NCBI GenBank assembly: GCA_011087645.1
Contig: JAALLF010000002.1
Span: 186,001 to 250,000 of the forward strand
Direction: 5' to 3'
DNA length: 64,000 bases
Origin: Alphaproteobacteria bacterium
Lineage (GTDB): Bacteria > Pseudomonadota > Alphaproteobacteria > UBA6615
Made by a program: the position numbers and the translations under genes. The notes beneath the pieces are model-generated. The model had not been told where the DNA came from and did no database searches. It worked only from the letters and a program-made list of their open reading frames with translations. Position 1 is the first letter of the stretch. Every line of letters begins with the position of its first letter. Of the stretch, positions 53,800-62,780 are shown piece by piece.

Positions 53800-55299
53800 A
53801 TGAACCCGCCCGCCTACGATAACGAGCCCCCCGGGCCTGACACCGCCGGCAGCAACGAGCCGCCGGTCTTCAGCGTCACCGAATTGAGCGGTGCGTTGAA
53901 GCGCATCGTCGAGGACAGTTTCGGCTATGTGCGGGTGCGCGGCGAGATATCCGGCTTCAAGCGCGCCGCCTCGGGCCATCTCTATATGGCGCTGAAAGAC
54001 GCCGACGCCAATATGGATGCGGTGTGCTGGCGCGGCACGGCGGGCAAGCTCGATATCGAGCCGGAAGACGGGCTCGAAGTCATCGCCACCGGGCGAGTGA
54101 CAACCTACGCCGCGCGCTCGAAATACCAGATGGTCATCGAGCGCCTAGAGATCGCCGGCGAGGGCGCGCTGCTCAAGATGATCGAGGAGCGGCGCAAGCG
54201 GCTGACCGCCGAGGGCCTGTTCGATGACGAACGCAAACAGGCGCTGCCTTATTTGCCGGAAATCATCGGGGTGGTGACCTCGCCGACCGGCGCGGTATTT
54301 CGCGATATCATGCACCGGCTCAACGACCGCTTTCCGCGCCGGGTGATGCTGTGGCCGGTGCTGGTGCAGGGAACCAACGCCGCCGAGCAGGTGACCGCCG
54401 CTATTGAAGGGTTCAACGCGCTCACCGCCGATGGCGACGTGCCGCGCCCAGACTTGCTGATCGTGGCGCGTGGCGGCGGCTCGCTGGAAGATCTGATGGC
54501 CTTCAACGAGGAAAATGTGGTGCGCGCGGCGGCGGGCAGCGCCATCCCGCTGATTTCCGCCATCGGTCACGAGACCGACACGACCTTGATCGACTTCGCC
54601 GCCGACCGGCGGGCGCCGACCCCGACCGCGGCGGCGGAGCTGGCGGTGCCGGTGCGCGCCGAACTGTTGGCCCAACTCGCCGATGACGGATCGCGGCTGT
54701 TTGGCGCCATGACCCGCCAACTCTCCGGCTTTGGTCAGCATGTCACCGGCTTGGCGCGGGGCTTGCCCGAACCCCGGCGTATACTCGAGGTCGCCATGCA
54801 GCGCGCCGACGATTGGTCCGAGCGGCTCGGCCCGGCGATGGCGCGCATGGTCGCCGACCGCCGGCAAGATGTCGGCAAGGCGGCGAACCAGTTGGTGCGG
54901 CCGGGCGATTATGTCGTCCGCAAACGCCAAGATCTGGCCGTGGTGGTCCAGAGCGACGAGCGCTTTAACCGGCTGGGGCAGGCGATATTCCAGACACGGG
55001 CGCAGTATTTGGCCAACGCGGCAAAGCTGTTGGAAAGCTATTCCTATAAGGGCGTCCTCGAGCGCGGCTTCGCCGTCGTGCGCGACAGCGCCGGCGCTCC
55101 GGTGACCGCGGCCGACACGCTGTCGCCGGGTGACGAGATATCGCTGTCCTTCAAGGAAGAGGGCCGCGCCGCGGCGGTGGTCTCGTCGGTGGGGGCCGGA
55201 ACGGGCGCACCGCCCGCGCCCAGAAAGCCGGCGGCGAAGAAAAAGGCCTCGGCCAAAAAGCGATCATCGAATGATGATTCCCAGGGGACCCTCCTGTGA
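53800..55299 (+). CDS. xseA: Exodeoxyribonuclease VII large subunit
   Basis: A 499-residue nuclease subunit that, with XseB, degrades single-stranded DNA. The N-terminal OB-fold is recognisable (FSVTELSGALKRIVEDSFGYVRVRGEISGFKRA, ends given), followed by the catalytic core GVVTSPTGAVFRDI, WPVLVQG, RGGGSLEDLMAFNEE and SAIGHETDTTLIDFAADRRAPTPTAAAE (ends given). The C-terminal end is a lysine-rich tail (AAKKKASAKKRSS). The start at 53800 gives MNPPAYDNEPP; upstream open frame to 53710 lies within the purD promoter region. xseB is not in this window. Its stop overlaps the GTG start of the M23 gene. Confidence 0.95.
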   Translation: MNPPAYDNEPPGPDTAGSNEPPVFSVTELSGALKRIVEDSFGYVRVRGEISGFKRAASGHLYMALKDADANMDAVCWRGTAGKLDIEPEDGLEVIATGRVTTYAARSKYQMVIERLEIAGEGALLKMIEERRKRLTAEGLFDDERKQALPYLPEIIGVVTSPTGAVFRDIMHRLNDRFPRRVMLWPVLVQGTNAAEQVTAAIEGFNALTADGDVPRPDLLIVARGGGSLEDLMAFNEENVVRAAAGSAIPLISAIGHETDTTLIDFAADRRAPTPTAAAELAVPVRAELLAQLADDGSRLFGAMTRQLSGFGQHVTGLARGLPEPRRILEVAMQRADDWSERLGPAMARMVADRRQDVGKAANQLVRPGDYVVRKRQDLAVVVQSDERFNRLGQAIFQTRAQYLANAAKLLESYSYKGVLERGFAVVRDSAGAPVTAADTLSPGDEISLSFKEEGRAAAVVSSVGAGTGAPPAPRKPAAKKKASAKKRSSNDDSQGTLL

Positions 55300-56129
55300 G
55301 AGCCATCGCTGCCGGAATCGTTTTGTTGCTCCTGACCATCGGGCCGGCATTGGCGGTGGAACTCAGCGGGTCGTTGACCCAGGGCGCGCTGATCACCGGT
55401 ACGGCGCCGGCCGGCGCGGCGGTCGCCTTTGAAGGCCGCACGCTGCGGGTCGACCCCCAAACCGGCACCTTCGTGTTCGGCATTGGCCGCGACCATGACG
55501 CCGACGCGACATTGATGGTCACCCATCCAGACGGAAGGGTGGAGACCAAAGTTCTGGAAATCATGTCCCGGCAATGGCGGATCGAGCGCATTAACGGCCT
55601 GCCGCCGAGCAAAGTCACGCCGCCGCCGGAAGTTTTGGCGCGTATCCGCCGCGAGGGAGCGCTGATTAGCGCTTCTCGGTCGCGCGACACCGCCGCTATG
55701 GCATTTGCCGATGGATTTATTCTGCCGGCGAAGGGCCGGCTCAGCGGCTTCTATGGCAGCCAGCGGATCCTTAACGGCAAACCACGCCGGCCCCATCTCG
55801 GCCTCGATGTCGCCGCTCCGGTGGGCGCGCCGGTGCACGCGGCGGCGGCCGGTGAGGTGGTTCTGGCCGAGGCCGATCTGTTTTATACCGGCGGCACCGT
55901 TACCATTGACCACGGCCACGGGCTGACCACGATCTATTCTCATCTGAATTCGGTCGATGTGGAGGTGGGTGTCAGGGTGGCGCAGGGCGATTTCATCGGC
56001 ACCATCGGCGCTACCGGCCGCGCCACCGGCCCCCATCTCGATTGGCGCATCAACTGGTTCAACGTGCGCCTTGACCCTCAGTTGGTGCTGAATAACCCTC
56101 TCCCCTCGGGAGAGGGTGGCGAGCGTTAG
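55296..56129 (+). CDS. M23 family metallopeptidase (LytM-like), periplasmic
   Basis: A 277-residue secreted peptidase of the LytM/peptidase M23 type, likely acting on peptidoglycan cross-links or as an amidase activator. It has a signal peptide (GIVLLLLTIGPALA) and a C-terminal domain with HLGLDVAAPVG (HxxxD zinc ligands), TIDHGHGLTTIYSHLNS and TGPHLDWRINW. The last motif is HxD rather than HxH, so Asp would replace the third His ligand. The GTG start overlaps the xseA stop. The last ten residues (PLPSGEGGER) and the stop come from the adjoining intergenic repeat. Confidence 0.87.
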   Translation: MRAIAAGIVLLLLTIGPALAVELSGSLTQGALITGTAPAGAAVAFEGRTLRVDPQTGTFVFGIGRDHDADATLMVTHPDGRVETKVLEIMSRQWRIERINGLPPSKVTPPPEVLARIRREGALISASRSRDTAAMAFADGFILPAKGRLSGFYGSQRILNGKPRRPHLGLDVAAPVGAPVHAAAAGEVVLAEADLFYTGGTVTIDHGHGLTTIYSHLNSVDVEVGVRVAQGDFIGTIGATGRATGPHLDWRINWFNVRLDPQLVLNNPLPSGEGGER

Positions 56130-56238
56130 CGAGGCGGGTGAGGGGATAAGCACTGCGATGAAATCCAGTGGCCCCAATAAAATATCTTTGGAACACTAAA
56201 GTCCCCTCACCCCAACCCCTCTCCCGAAGGGAGAGGGG
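56096..56238. repeat. Composite inverted-repeat element, family A copy 3, overlapping two gene ends
   Basis: The left end (56096-56145) and right end (56203-56238) carry the same hairpin and GGGTGAGGGG/CCCCTCACCC arms as the two other copies. The left end runs into the last codons of the M23 gene, and the right end supplies the last codons of lpxK. Both tails read PLPSGEG. The 57-base middle is unique. Confidence 0.85.
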
Positions 56239-57199
56239 TTACCACCCCCGCCATAAGCGCGCGCATCTGGTCTTCGTCCCGCCATTCGAGGGTCACCGGC
56301 ACTGTTTGCACCATCGATTTGGTGTGGGCCGGCAAGCGCACCCAGTCCTTTTCGGTGGTGACCACGATGGCGTCGAGCGCGGCGGCTTCGACGCAGATAT
56401 TCATGATTTCCGGTACCGTGTAGCGATGATGGTCGGCGAATGCGTGGTGCGCCGCCAGGGTGCAGCCCATCTCCTGCAGGGTAGTGAAAAATTTCTGCGG
56501 CCGGCCGATTCCGGCTATGGCGACGACCCGTTTGCCCGAGACGAACTCCGCTTCCGGCGTCGGCGCCAAGCGCGCGCCGACGACGGGGAAATCCGGGTGC
56601 AGGTTTGCCGCGATGCTGGTCTTGTCCTCGCCGATAATGACCAGCGCGTCGGCCCGTGCGAAGCCTTCGGCGACCGGTTCGCGTAACGGCCCGGCGGGCA
56701 CCAGCCGGCCATTGCCGAATCCGGTGGCGCCGTCAGCCACAATCACACTGAAATCCTTGATCAGCGAGGGGTTTTGAAACCCGTCATCCATGATGATGAT
56801 TTCGGCGCCGGCTTCGCTCGCCGCCTTCGCGCCGGCGACCCGGTCGCCAGAAACCCAGGTGGTGGCGGCGCGGGCCAGAAGCAAGGCCTCGTCGCCGACC
56901 TCGTCGGCGCGGTGGCGATAGGCTTCGACCCGTAAGGGGCCGGCCTCACTGCCGCCATAGCCGCGGGTCAAAAAAGCCACCTCGTGACCCTCTAATAACG
57001 ACGCAAGCGCCAGCGCAACCGGCGTTTTCCCCGCGCCGCCGGCGACCAAATTGCCGACGCAAATCACCGGCACCGTGGCCCGTTGAGGTTGGTTGAGGCG
57101 CCTCTTGAGGCCGGCGCCCAGCGCATACAGACCGGCGACGGGGGCCAAAACCGACGCCAAAGTACCGGGCGCTTCGTACCAGAATGCCGGCGTTCTCAT
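56207..57199 (-). CDS. lpxK: Tetraacyldisaccharide 4'-kinase LpxK
   Basis: A 330-residue inner-membrane kinase that phosphorylates the lipid A disaccharide at the 4' position. It has MRTPAFWY, a hydrophobic N-terminal anchor and the Walker A loop GNLVAGGAGKTPVALAL (about residues 48-64), followed by FLTRGYGG, DEALLLARAA, IIMDDGFQNPSL and ERRHxxPAGPLREP-like RLVPAGPLREP. The C-terminal TPLPSGEGLG tail comes from the repeat element. It overlaps waaA by four bases and is the last gene of a lipopolysaccharide core cluster. Confidence 0.94.
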   Translation of the reverse strand: MRTPAFWYEAPGTLASVLAPVAGLYALGAGLKRRLNQPQRATVPVICVGNLVAGGAGKTPVALALASLLEGHEVAFLTRGYGGSEAGPLRVEAYRHRADEVGDEALLLARAATTWVSGDRVAGAKAASEAGAEIIIMDDGFQNPSLIKDFSVIVADGATGFGNGRLVPAGPLREPVAEGFARADALVIIGEDKTSIAANLHPDFPVVGARLAPTPEAEFVSGKRVVAIAGIGRPQKFFTTLQEMGCTLAAHHAFADHHRYTVPEIMNICVEAAALDAIVVTTEKDWVRLPAHTKSMVQTVPVTLEWRDEDQMRALMAGVVTPLPSGEGLG

Positions 57200-58542
57200 G
57201 GACCGACCGGCGCGATAGAGTCGAGCAACGGCGCTAGGGTCGCCATCACCCGGTCGAGAACATCATCATGAACCGTGGCCGTCGCCGCCGCGGCGTCGGC
57301 CATTGCCGTCGCGCCGTCGGGCTCTATCAGTAGCGCGGCAACCGTCGTTGCCAGGGTGTCGGCACCGTCGACTTGCCGGCTGGCGCCGGCCTGTGCGAGC
57401 TCGTCGGCGATGGCCTGGAAGTTGGTGACATGGGGGCCGTGCAGGATGGCGCATTTGAGCACCGCCGGTTCCAGCATGTTCTGGCCACCATGGGGGATCA
57501 GCGAGCCGCCGATGAAGGCGATGGGGGCGATGCGATAGAACAGGCCCAATTCGCCGGTGCCGTCAGCCAGGTAAATGTCGACCTGCTCGGTGATCGGCTC
57601 GGACAGAGAGCGGCGGGCGACCGTGTGGCCGTCGCGGGTCAAGCCGGTCGCGATCTCTGCCGCCCGTTGCGGGTGGCGGGGCGCGATTATGGTCAGCAGA
57701 TCCGGAACATTCTTGGCGATGTCGGCGTGCGCTTGGCCGGCGATTGCCTCTTCGCTGTCATGGGTGCTGGCGGCGAGCCAAACCGGCCGCGACCCGATAG
57801 CGTCTTGCAGTGCGACAAGTTCCGAGGCGGTGGCCGGCAGCGGCGCGGCGGCGGTTTTGAGATTGCCGGAGACGCTTACATTGGTGGCGCCGAGGCTGGC
57901 CAAGCGCGCGGCGATGGTCTCGTCTTGGGCCAACACCAGCGAGAAACTCGACAACAAGCGGCGGGCGAGGCCCGGCGCGCGCTGCCAGCCGGTGTGAGAT
58001 TGGGCCGAGATGCGCGCATTGAGCAACACCATCGGTGCGTCCCGTGCCGTGGTCTCGAGCAACAGGTTGGGCCATAATTCGGACTCCACCCAGATCGCCA
58101 TATCGGGCCGCCAATAGGCGAGGAAGCGGCGCACCCAGGCCGGCCGGTCGACCGGTACGAATTGGTGCAGCGCGCGCGGCGGCAAGCGCTCGGCCATCAG
58201 GCTGGCCGATGTCACGGTGCCGGTTGTCATCAGCACGTTGAGCGTCGGCCGCTCGCGGGTTAGGCGCTCGATCAATACCAGAACCGATTGGGCTTCGCCG
58301 ATGCTCGCCGCGTGAATCCAAACCAGGGGACCTTCCGGACGTTGCAGCGACGCGACACCGCGCCGCTCTTCGATACGGGTGGGGTCTTCCTTGCCCCGCG
58401 CCACTCGCCGCCGCAGCAGCAGTTGGATAAGTGGTAGGCCGACGGTGGTGAAACCGCGATAGAGGCTGAGTAACGGCAGCGAGCGGTCCGGTTCTGCAGA
58501 CCGCGCGATTGGGGGCGGGGCGGTGGTTCCGGTTTCGCTCAT
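57196..58542 (-). CDS. waaA: 3-deoxy-D-manno-octulosonic acid transferase WaaA
   Basis: A 448-residue glycosyltransferase of family 30 that adds Kdo from CMP-Kdo to lipid A precursor. Family motifs are the proline-rich RIEERRGVA, IHAASIGEAQSVL, TTGTVTSASLMAERLP, WRPDMAIWVESELWPNLL, LLNARISAQSHTGW and the C-terminal IGGSLIPHGGQNMLEPA (ends given). An N-terminal hydrophobic segment around SLYRGFTTVGLPLIQLLL anchors it at the membrane. It overlaps msbA and lpxK by four bases each. Its length and motif set are typical. Confidence 0.94.
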   Translation of the reverse strand: MSETGTTAPPPIARSAEPDRSLPLLSLYRGFTTVGLPLIQLLLRRRVARGKEDPTRIEERRGVASLQRPEGPLVWIHAASIGEAQSVLVLIERLTRERPTLNVLMTTGTVTSASLMAERLPPRALHQFVPVDRPAWVRRFLAYWRPDMAIWVESELWPNLLLETTARDAPMVLLNARISAQSHTGWQRAPGLARRLLSSFSLVLAQDETIAARLASLGATNVSVSGNLKTAAAPLPATASELVALQDAIGSRPVWLAASTHDSEEAIAGQAHADIAKNVPDLLTIIAPRHPQRAAEIATGLTRDGHTVARRSLSEPITEQVDIYLADGTGELGLFYRIAPIAFIGGSLIPHGGQNMLEPAVLKCAILHGPHVTNFQAIADELAQAGASRQVDGADTLATTVAALLIEPDGATAMADAAAATATVHDDVLDRVMATLAPLLDSIAPVGP

Positions 58543-60380
58543 GCCGGCGCGGGAATGTTCGCCAGTTGATCGGCTAAGTGATCCGCCGCATCCGGATCGT
58601 CGCGGAATTGTAGCTTGCTTAGTCTGGCATAAAGCCCGTCCTGGGCCAGCAATTCAGCGTGGGTGCCGGTTTCGACGATACGTCCCTGATCCATCACAAA
58701 GATTACGTCGGCGCGCCGGACCGTGGCGAGCCGGTGGGCGATGACAATGGTTGTGCGCGCCTCGGATAGGCGCTCCAACGCCTGTTGGACCAACCGTTCG
58801 GATTCGGCGTCCAGCGCGCTGGTCGCTTCGTCGAGCAGCAATATGGGGGCGTCGCGCAGGATGGCGCGGGCGATGGCGATGCGTTGGCGCTGGCCGCCCG
58901 ATAATTTGAGGCCGCGCTCGCCGACGATGGTGTCGTAGCCTTCGGGCAACTCGCTGATGAAGGTATCGGCCGCCGCTGCTTGCGCCGCTGCGACGATGTC
59001 TTCGCGTGACGCTTCGGGCCGGCCAAATCCAATGTTTGCGGCAACACTATCGTCGAACAAGGTGACGTCTTGGCTGACCAGGGCGATCTGTGCGCGCAGG
59101 CTGGCTAGGGTGATTTTGCGCACGTCGATCCGGTCGATCATAACGCGCCCGCGTTGAGGGTCATAAAAGCGCGGTATCAGGTTCAAAATCGTCGATTTTC
59201 CCGCACCGCTGGGTCCCACCAGCGCCACCGTTTGACCGGGTTTTACGGCGAACGAGATATCGTTTAGAGCCGACACTTCGTCGTTATAGGAGAAATCCAC
59301 ATATTCGAAAGCCAGCGCGCCTTTGCTTGTGTCGAGGGTTTTCGCGTCGGCGGCGTCCACAATCGCCGGTTCGGTATCGAGCAGAACGAAGCTGCGATGC
59401 ACTGCCGATAGGCCTTCCTGCAGGCTGGCGTTGAGGGCACCGAGGGACCGGATGGGCTGATACGCCATAATGACGGCGGTGAGAAAGCCGACGAAGCTTT
59501 CCAGGGTGCCGGTGCCCGAGATGATGCGCCAACCGCCGAAGGCCAATATCGCGGCAACCGAAACGCCGCCCAGGGTCTCGAGAATGGGATAGGTGCGCGA
59601 ACGCCCTTTGACGATTTTCATCACCAGGCGGTAGACGCTTTCGAACATCGAATCGGCGCGCGCCTGTTGACGATCTTCCATGCGGTAGGATTTGATCAAC
59701 CGCACGCCGGTCAACGCCTGGTCGAGATTGGCGGTTAGCTCACCCATTTCTACCTGGGCGTTCGTTGCCGATTGGCGCAAGCGGCGGCCTATGCGCAGCA
59801 CCGGACGGCTGCCGACCGGCAACAAAACGACGATGATCGTCGCCAACAGCCAGTCGAGATAAAACATCATGCCGATTAAAAACAGCGCGGTCAGCGCGTT
59901 GCGCACCAAGCCAACCAGCGATTTCGACAGCGCGTCGCGCATCATGTTGACGTCGTTGGTGAAGCGCGACATCAGCTTGCCGCTGGACGTTTCGTGGAAG
60001 CTGGCGATATCGGCGCGCATGAGGTGGGCGAACATGGCCTTTTGCATGCGGTTGATGATGCGCAGCGCCAACGACTGGCTGACCACGGTTTGGGCGTAGC
60101 TCACCAAACCCCGGAAGACGGCGACCGCGACGATAATAAACGGCATCCAAAAGAACCGCTGGGTGTCGCGTTGTTCGATGAAGCCCACCGAGAGCTCGAT
60201 CAGTTTTGGCACTGCTGCCGCGGAGGATCCCACAGCTAGCATCAACACGACGGCGAGCGCGACTTGTGCCAAATGGGCGCGCATCCAATCGCGCCACAAT
60301 CGAGCAACTAGATACCGGGTCGATGCCTTCGGCTCAGGCATATCTGGCGGCTCAGGCTTATTTTCGGTCAATTCAGTCAA
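58539..60380 (-). CDS. msbA: MsbA-like lipid A exporter (ABC transmembrane plus ATPase)
   Basis: A 613-residue half-transporter. Six transmembrane helices lie in the first about 330 residues, with the ATPase in the last about 240: Walker A GPSGAGKST, signature LSGGQRQR, Walker B ILLLDEATSALD and the H-loop in VIAHRLATVRRAD. Its order with waaA and lpxK supports export of lipid A core across the inner membrane. The DUF-free N-terminus (ENKPEPPDMPEPKAST) is proline-rich and cytoplasmic. It is the first gene of this overlapping cluster, 65 bases beyond pmbA on the same strand. Confidence 0.9.
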   Translation of the reverse strand: MTELTENKPEPPDMPEPKASTRYLVARLWRDWMRAHLAQVALAVVLMLAVGSSAAAVPKLIELSVGFIEQRDTQRFFWMPFIIVAVAVFRGLVSYAQTVVSQSLALRIINRMQKAMFAHLMRADIASFHETSSGKLMSRFTNDVNMMRDALSKSLVGLVRNALTALFLIGMMFYLDWLLATIIVVLLPVGSRPVLRIGRRLRQSATNAQVEMGELTANLDQALTGVRLIKSYRMEDRQQARADSMFESVYRLVMKIVKGRSRTYPILETLGGVSVAAILAFGGWRIISGTGTLESFVGFLTAVIMAYQPIRSLGALNASLQEGLSAVHRSFVLLDTEPAIVDAADAKTLDTSKGALAFEYVDFSYNDEVSALNDISFAVKPGQTVALVGPSGAGKSTILNLIPRFYDPQRGRVMIDRIDVRKITLASLRAQIALVSQDVTLFDDSVAANIGFGRPEASREDIVAAAQAAAADTFISELPEGYDTIVGERGLKLSGGQRQRIAIARAILRDAPILLLDEATSALDAESERLVQQALERLSEARTTIVIAHRLATVRRADVIFVMDQGRIVETGTHAELLAQDGLYARLSKLQFRDDPDAADHLADQLANIPAPA

Positions 60381-60445
60381 CGGCGCGCGGCCCCTGCATG
60401 GTGCGGGATCGGTATACCATGGCGGCGCGAAGCCCTGCTATATGC

Positions 60446-61798
60446 TCAACTGCCCCCGGCGATTGTCATCCCATCGATGCGCACCGTCGGCGCATTGGTG
60501 CCATAGCGGAACACGAGATCGTTGGCCGGCACTAGATTGCGGTACATATCCTTCAGGTTACTGGCCACGGTCATTTCGGTCACCGGGAAGGCGCGCTTGC
60601 CGCCTTCGATCCAGAAACCGCTGGCGCCGCGGCTATAGTCGCCAGTCACGCCATTGACCCCCATGCCCATCATCGAGGTGACGTAAAATCCGCTGTCGAT
60701 ATCGGCCATCAATTCGTCCGGCGACTGGATGCCGGCTTCGAGATAAAGGTTGGTAGGGCTGGGGCTGGGCGGCGCCGAGGTGCCCCGCGAGGCCCGACCG
60801 GTACTGGTCAGCCCGAGTTGGCGGGCCGAAGCCAGGTCGAGCAGCCAGGTCATCAGCACACCATCCTCGACCAGATTCATTTTCGCGTTCGCCAGGCCTT
60901 CGCCATCGAAGGGCTTGGAGCGCAGGCCGCGGGGCCGGTGGGGGTCGTCGACAACTGTGATGCCCGGCGCGAAGACCGCCTTGTTTAAACTGTCTTTCAA
61001 GAAGCTGGTGCCGCGGGCGACGGCGGGTCCGCTGATCGCGCCCATCAAGTGGCCCAGCAAACCGCTGGCCACGCGGGGGTCGAAAACCACCGGCGCCGAG
61101 ATCGTTGGCATTTTGCGGCCGCCGAGGTGGCTGACCGCGCGGTTGCCGGCGCTGGCGCCAATTTCCGCGGGGTCCGCCAGGTCGGCGCGAAACACTGCCT
61201 GGCTGTAGTCGTAGTCGCCTTCCATATCGACACCTTCGCCGGCGATCACCGACGCACCGAAGCTGAAATCGGTGCGGGCATAACCGCCGGAAAAACCATT
61301 GGTGGCCGCCAATACGACTTGGCTATGGCTCCAACCGGCCTCCGCGCCTTCCGAATTGGTGATGCCGTCGACCGCCCGGGCCGCCTCTTCGCAGGTGCGC
61401 GCCATGGCGACGAGATCCTCACCGCTGGGTTCCTCGCTATCGACCATGTCGAGTTCGGGTGTCGCGGTTGCCAACTGGTCGGGGTCGGCCAAGCCGCACC
61501 ATGGGTCGTCGGGCACCGTGCCGGCCATCGCCACCGCCCTGTCGACCAATTCGTCGAGCGCTTCGGCGCTGAGGTCGGTCGATGAGACCACCGCCTGTTT
61601 TTTGCCCTTGAAGACCCGCAAGCCCAGATCGAAGCTTTCCTCGCGCTCGAGTTTCTCGATCGCACCGAGCCGCTGCGCGTGGGACAACGACGTGGAACGG
61701 GCCAGCATGCCGTCGGCGCCGTCGGCGCCGCGGGCTTTGGCTTGTTTCAGCAAATCGTCGAGCAAATTGCGATCGTCGTCGGCGGTGTCGAGGCTCAT
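60446..61798 (-). CDS. pmbA: TldD/PmbA family protein (PmbA/TldE)
   Basis: A 450-residue TldE-like subunit of the TldD/TldE protease. It begins with the nucleophile-poor LLKQAKARGADGADGML region and contains SLSHAQRLGAIEKLEREESFDLGLRVFKGKKQA (ends given), DPWCGLADPDQLA, SDDLVAM-like EDLVAMART, RAVSHLGGRKMPT and a glycine-rich C-terminus ending TIAGGS. It lacks the HExxH of TldD, as the PmbA partner does. The pair processes microcin precursors and unstable proteins. No tldD is in this window. Confidence 0.9.
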   Translation of the reverse strand: MSLDTADDDRNLLDDLLKQAKARGADGADGMLARSTSLSHAQRLGAIEKLEREESFDLGLRVFKGKKQAVVSSTDLSAEALDELVDRAVAMAGTVPDDPWCGLADPDQLATATPELDMVDSEEPSGEDLVAMARTCEEAARAVDGITNSEGAEAGWSHSQVVLAATNGFSGGYARTDFSFGASVIAGEGVDMEGDYDYSQAVFRADLADPAEIGASAGNRAVSHLGGRKMPTISAPVVFDPRVASGLLGHLMGAISGPAVARGTSFLKDSLNKAVFAPGITVVDDPHRPRGLRSKPFDGEGLANAKMNLVEDGVLMTWLLDLASARQLGLTSTGRASRGTSAPPSPSPTNLYLEAGIQSPDELMADIDSGFYVTSMMGMGVNGVTGDYSRGASGFWIEGGKRAFPVTEMTVASNLKDMYRNLVPANDLVFRYGTNAPTVRIDGMTIAGGS

Positions 61799-61987
61799 CT
61801 ATCGGTTCCTGCAAAAAGCCGTTGGGGGCATATGTTCATTATCGTCTTGGGGTCCGCTAAGCGGCAGACCATTTGGCGACCCCTATGTAGGGCCTGATGG
61901 TTCCATATCGAAGGAACTTTTTCGATAGTCGCGAATGATTTATTTGCGGGTCTGCCCGGCTTGTCCCTGCCGCGCCAGGGCGGCAAC

Positions 61988-62728
61988 ATGGCCGCCATGA
62001 ACGATGACCCTTTTCAGACCGACCCCGCACTCATCAGGGCCTCGGGCTATCCCTATGATATCACGCCAACCTCCTTCACGTTTATTGAGGGCGAGGCGAC
62101 GCCGTTCGACCCCGGACTGACCGAGGGGCGGTTTCCGGTCATCGGCTATGGCTCGAACCAGTCACCGCAGCGGCTGCGCCAGAAATATGGCACCGCACAT
62201 GCCCCGATCCCGGTCCAGCGCGGCCAACTTTCCGACCATGATGTGGTCTATTCGGCCCATTTCGCGTCTTACGGCTCGCTGCCGGCGGCGCTGCGTCACG
62301 TTGAAGGCACGAGCGTCTCTGTTGCCGTTAACTGGCTCGACGAAGGTCAGTTGGCGGTCATGCATGGCACCGAATGGGACCATTATCATTATGCGAAACT
62401 AACTGACATCTCCTTGCGGCTGGCCGAAGGCGAAACCCTAAGCGAGGCCTATGTTTATCTTTGCTTTTCCGGCCATACGGTGCGCGACGGCGAACCCATC
62501 GCCTTGGCCGAGGTGGCGGCGGAAAATCGGCGCCATGACGCGATGTCCCAAATCGAGGCCCTGTCGCTCATGCGCGACCGGCTGTCGCCGGGCGCCGGGT
62601 TGGCTGATTTCGTCGGCGCCCATATCACCGACGCGGAATTGCGTGCCGCGCGAACCCACCAGTTGCGTGCTGTCGCTGTGCCGGGACGCCATGCCGCCCA
62701 TGAGGTGGTCTATAGAGGGCTCGAGTAA
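61988..62728 (+). CDS. Uncharacterised YGSN-motif protein (gamma-glutamylcyclotransferase-fold-like)
   Basis: A 246-residue protein I do not recognise as a described family. It has FPVIGYGSNQSPQRL near residue 43, the YGSN loop seen at the N-terminus of gamma-glutamylcyclotransferase-fold proteins, and SDHDVVYSAHFASYGSLPAAL with many conserved-looking residues later. AVMHGTEWDHYHYAKL and AYVYLCFSGHTVRDGEPIALAEV (ends given) fit an alpha/beta domain. The catalytic Glu cannot be assigned with confidence. Starts at 61988, 61997 and 61961 are all in frame, and AGGGCGGCAAC favours 61988. The 189 bases before it back onto pmbA and hold no other gene. Confidence 0.55.
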   Translation: MAAMNDDPFQTDPALIRASGYPYDITPTSFTFIEGEATPFDPGLTEGRFPVIGYGSNQSPQRLRQKYGTAHAPIPVQRGQLSDHDVVYSAHFASYGSLPAALRHVEGTSVSVAVNWLDEGQLAVMHGTEWDHYHYAKLTDISLRLAEGETLSEAYVYLCFSGHTVRDGEPIALAEVAAENRRHDAMSQIEALSLMRDRLSPGAGLADFVGAHITDAELRAARTHQLRAVAVPGRHAAHEVVYRGLE

Positions 62729-62760
62729 CGCCGATTGATTTGCGTCGGGACTCCCGATAT

Positions 62761-62780
62761 ATTTAACTTATTAGTTAAAT
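62761..62780. promoter_or_regulatory. Perfect inverted repeat upstream of the VOC gene
   Basis: ATTTAACTTATTAGTTAAAT has two 8-base arms around a four-base centre. It lies 22 bases before the VOC start codon and 32 bases after the preceding stop codon. Its TTAACT/AGTTAA core resembles sites of ArsR-family repressors that control VOC or SRPBCC genes. No such regulator gene is in the window, so the regulator family is inferred. Confidence 0.5.

Noticed and set aside
45025..56238. Possible CRISPR or other clustered array
   Set aside because: The repeats are spaced kilobases apart, occur as inverted pairs and have no spacer series or cas gene nearby.
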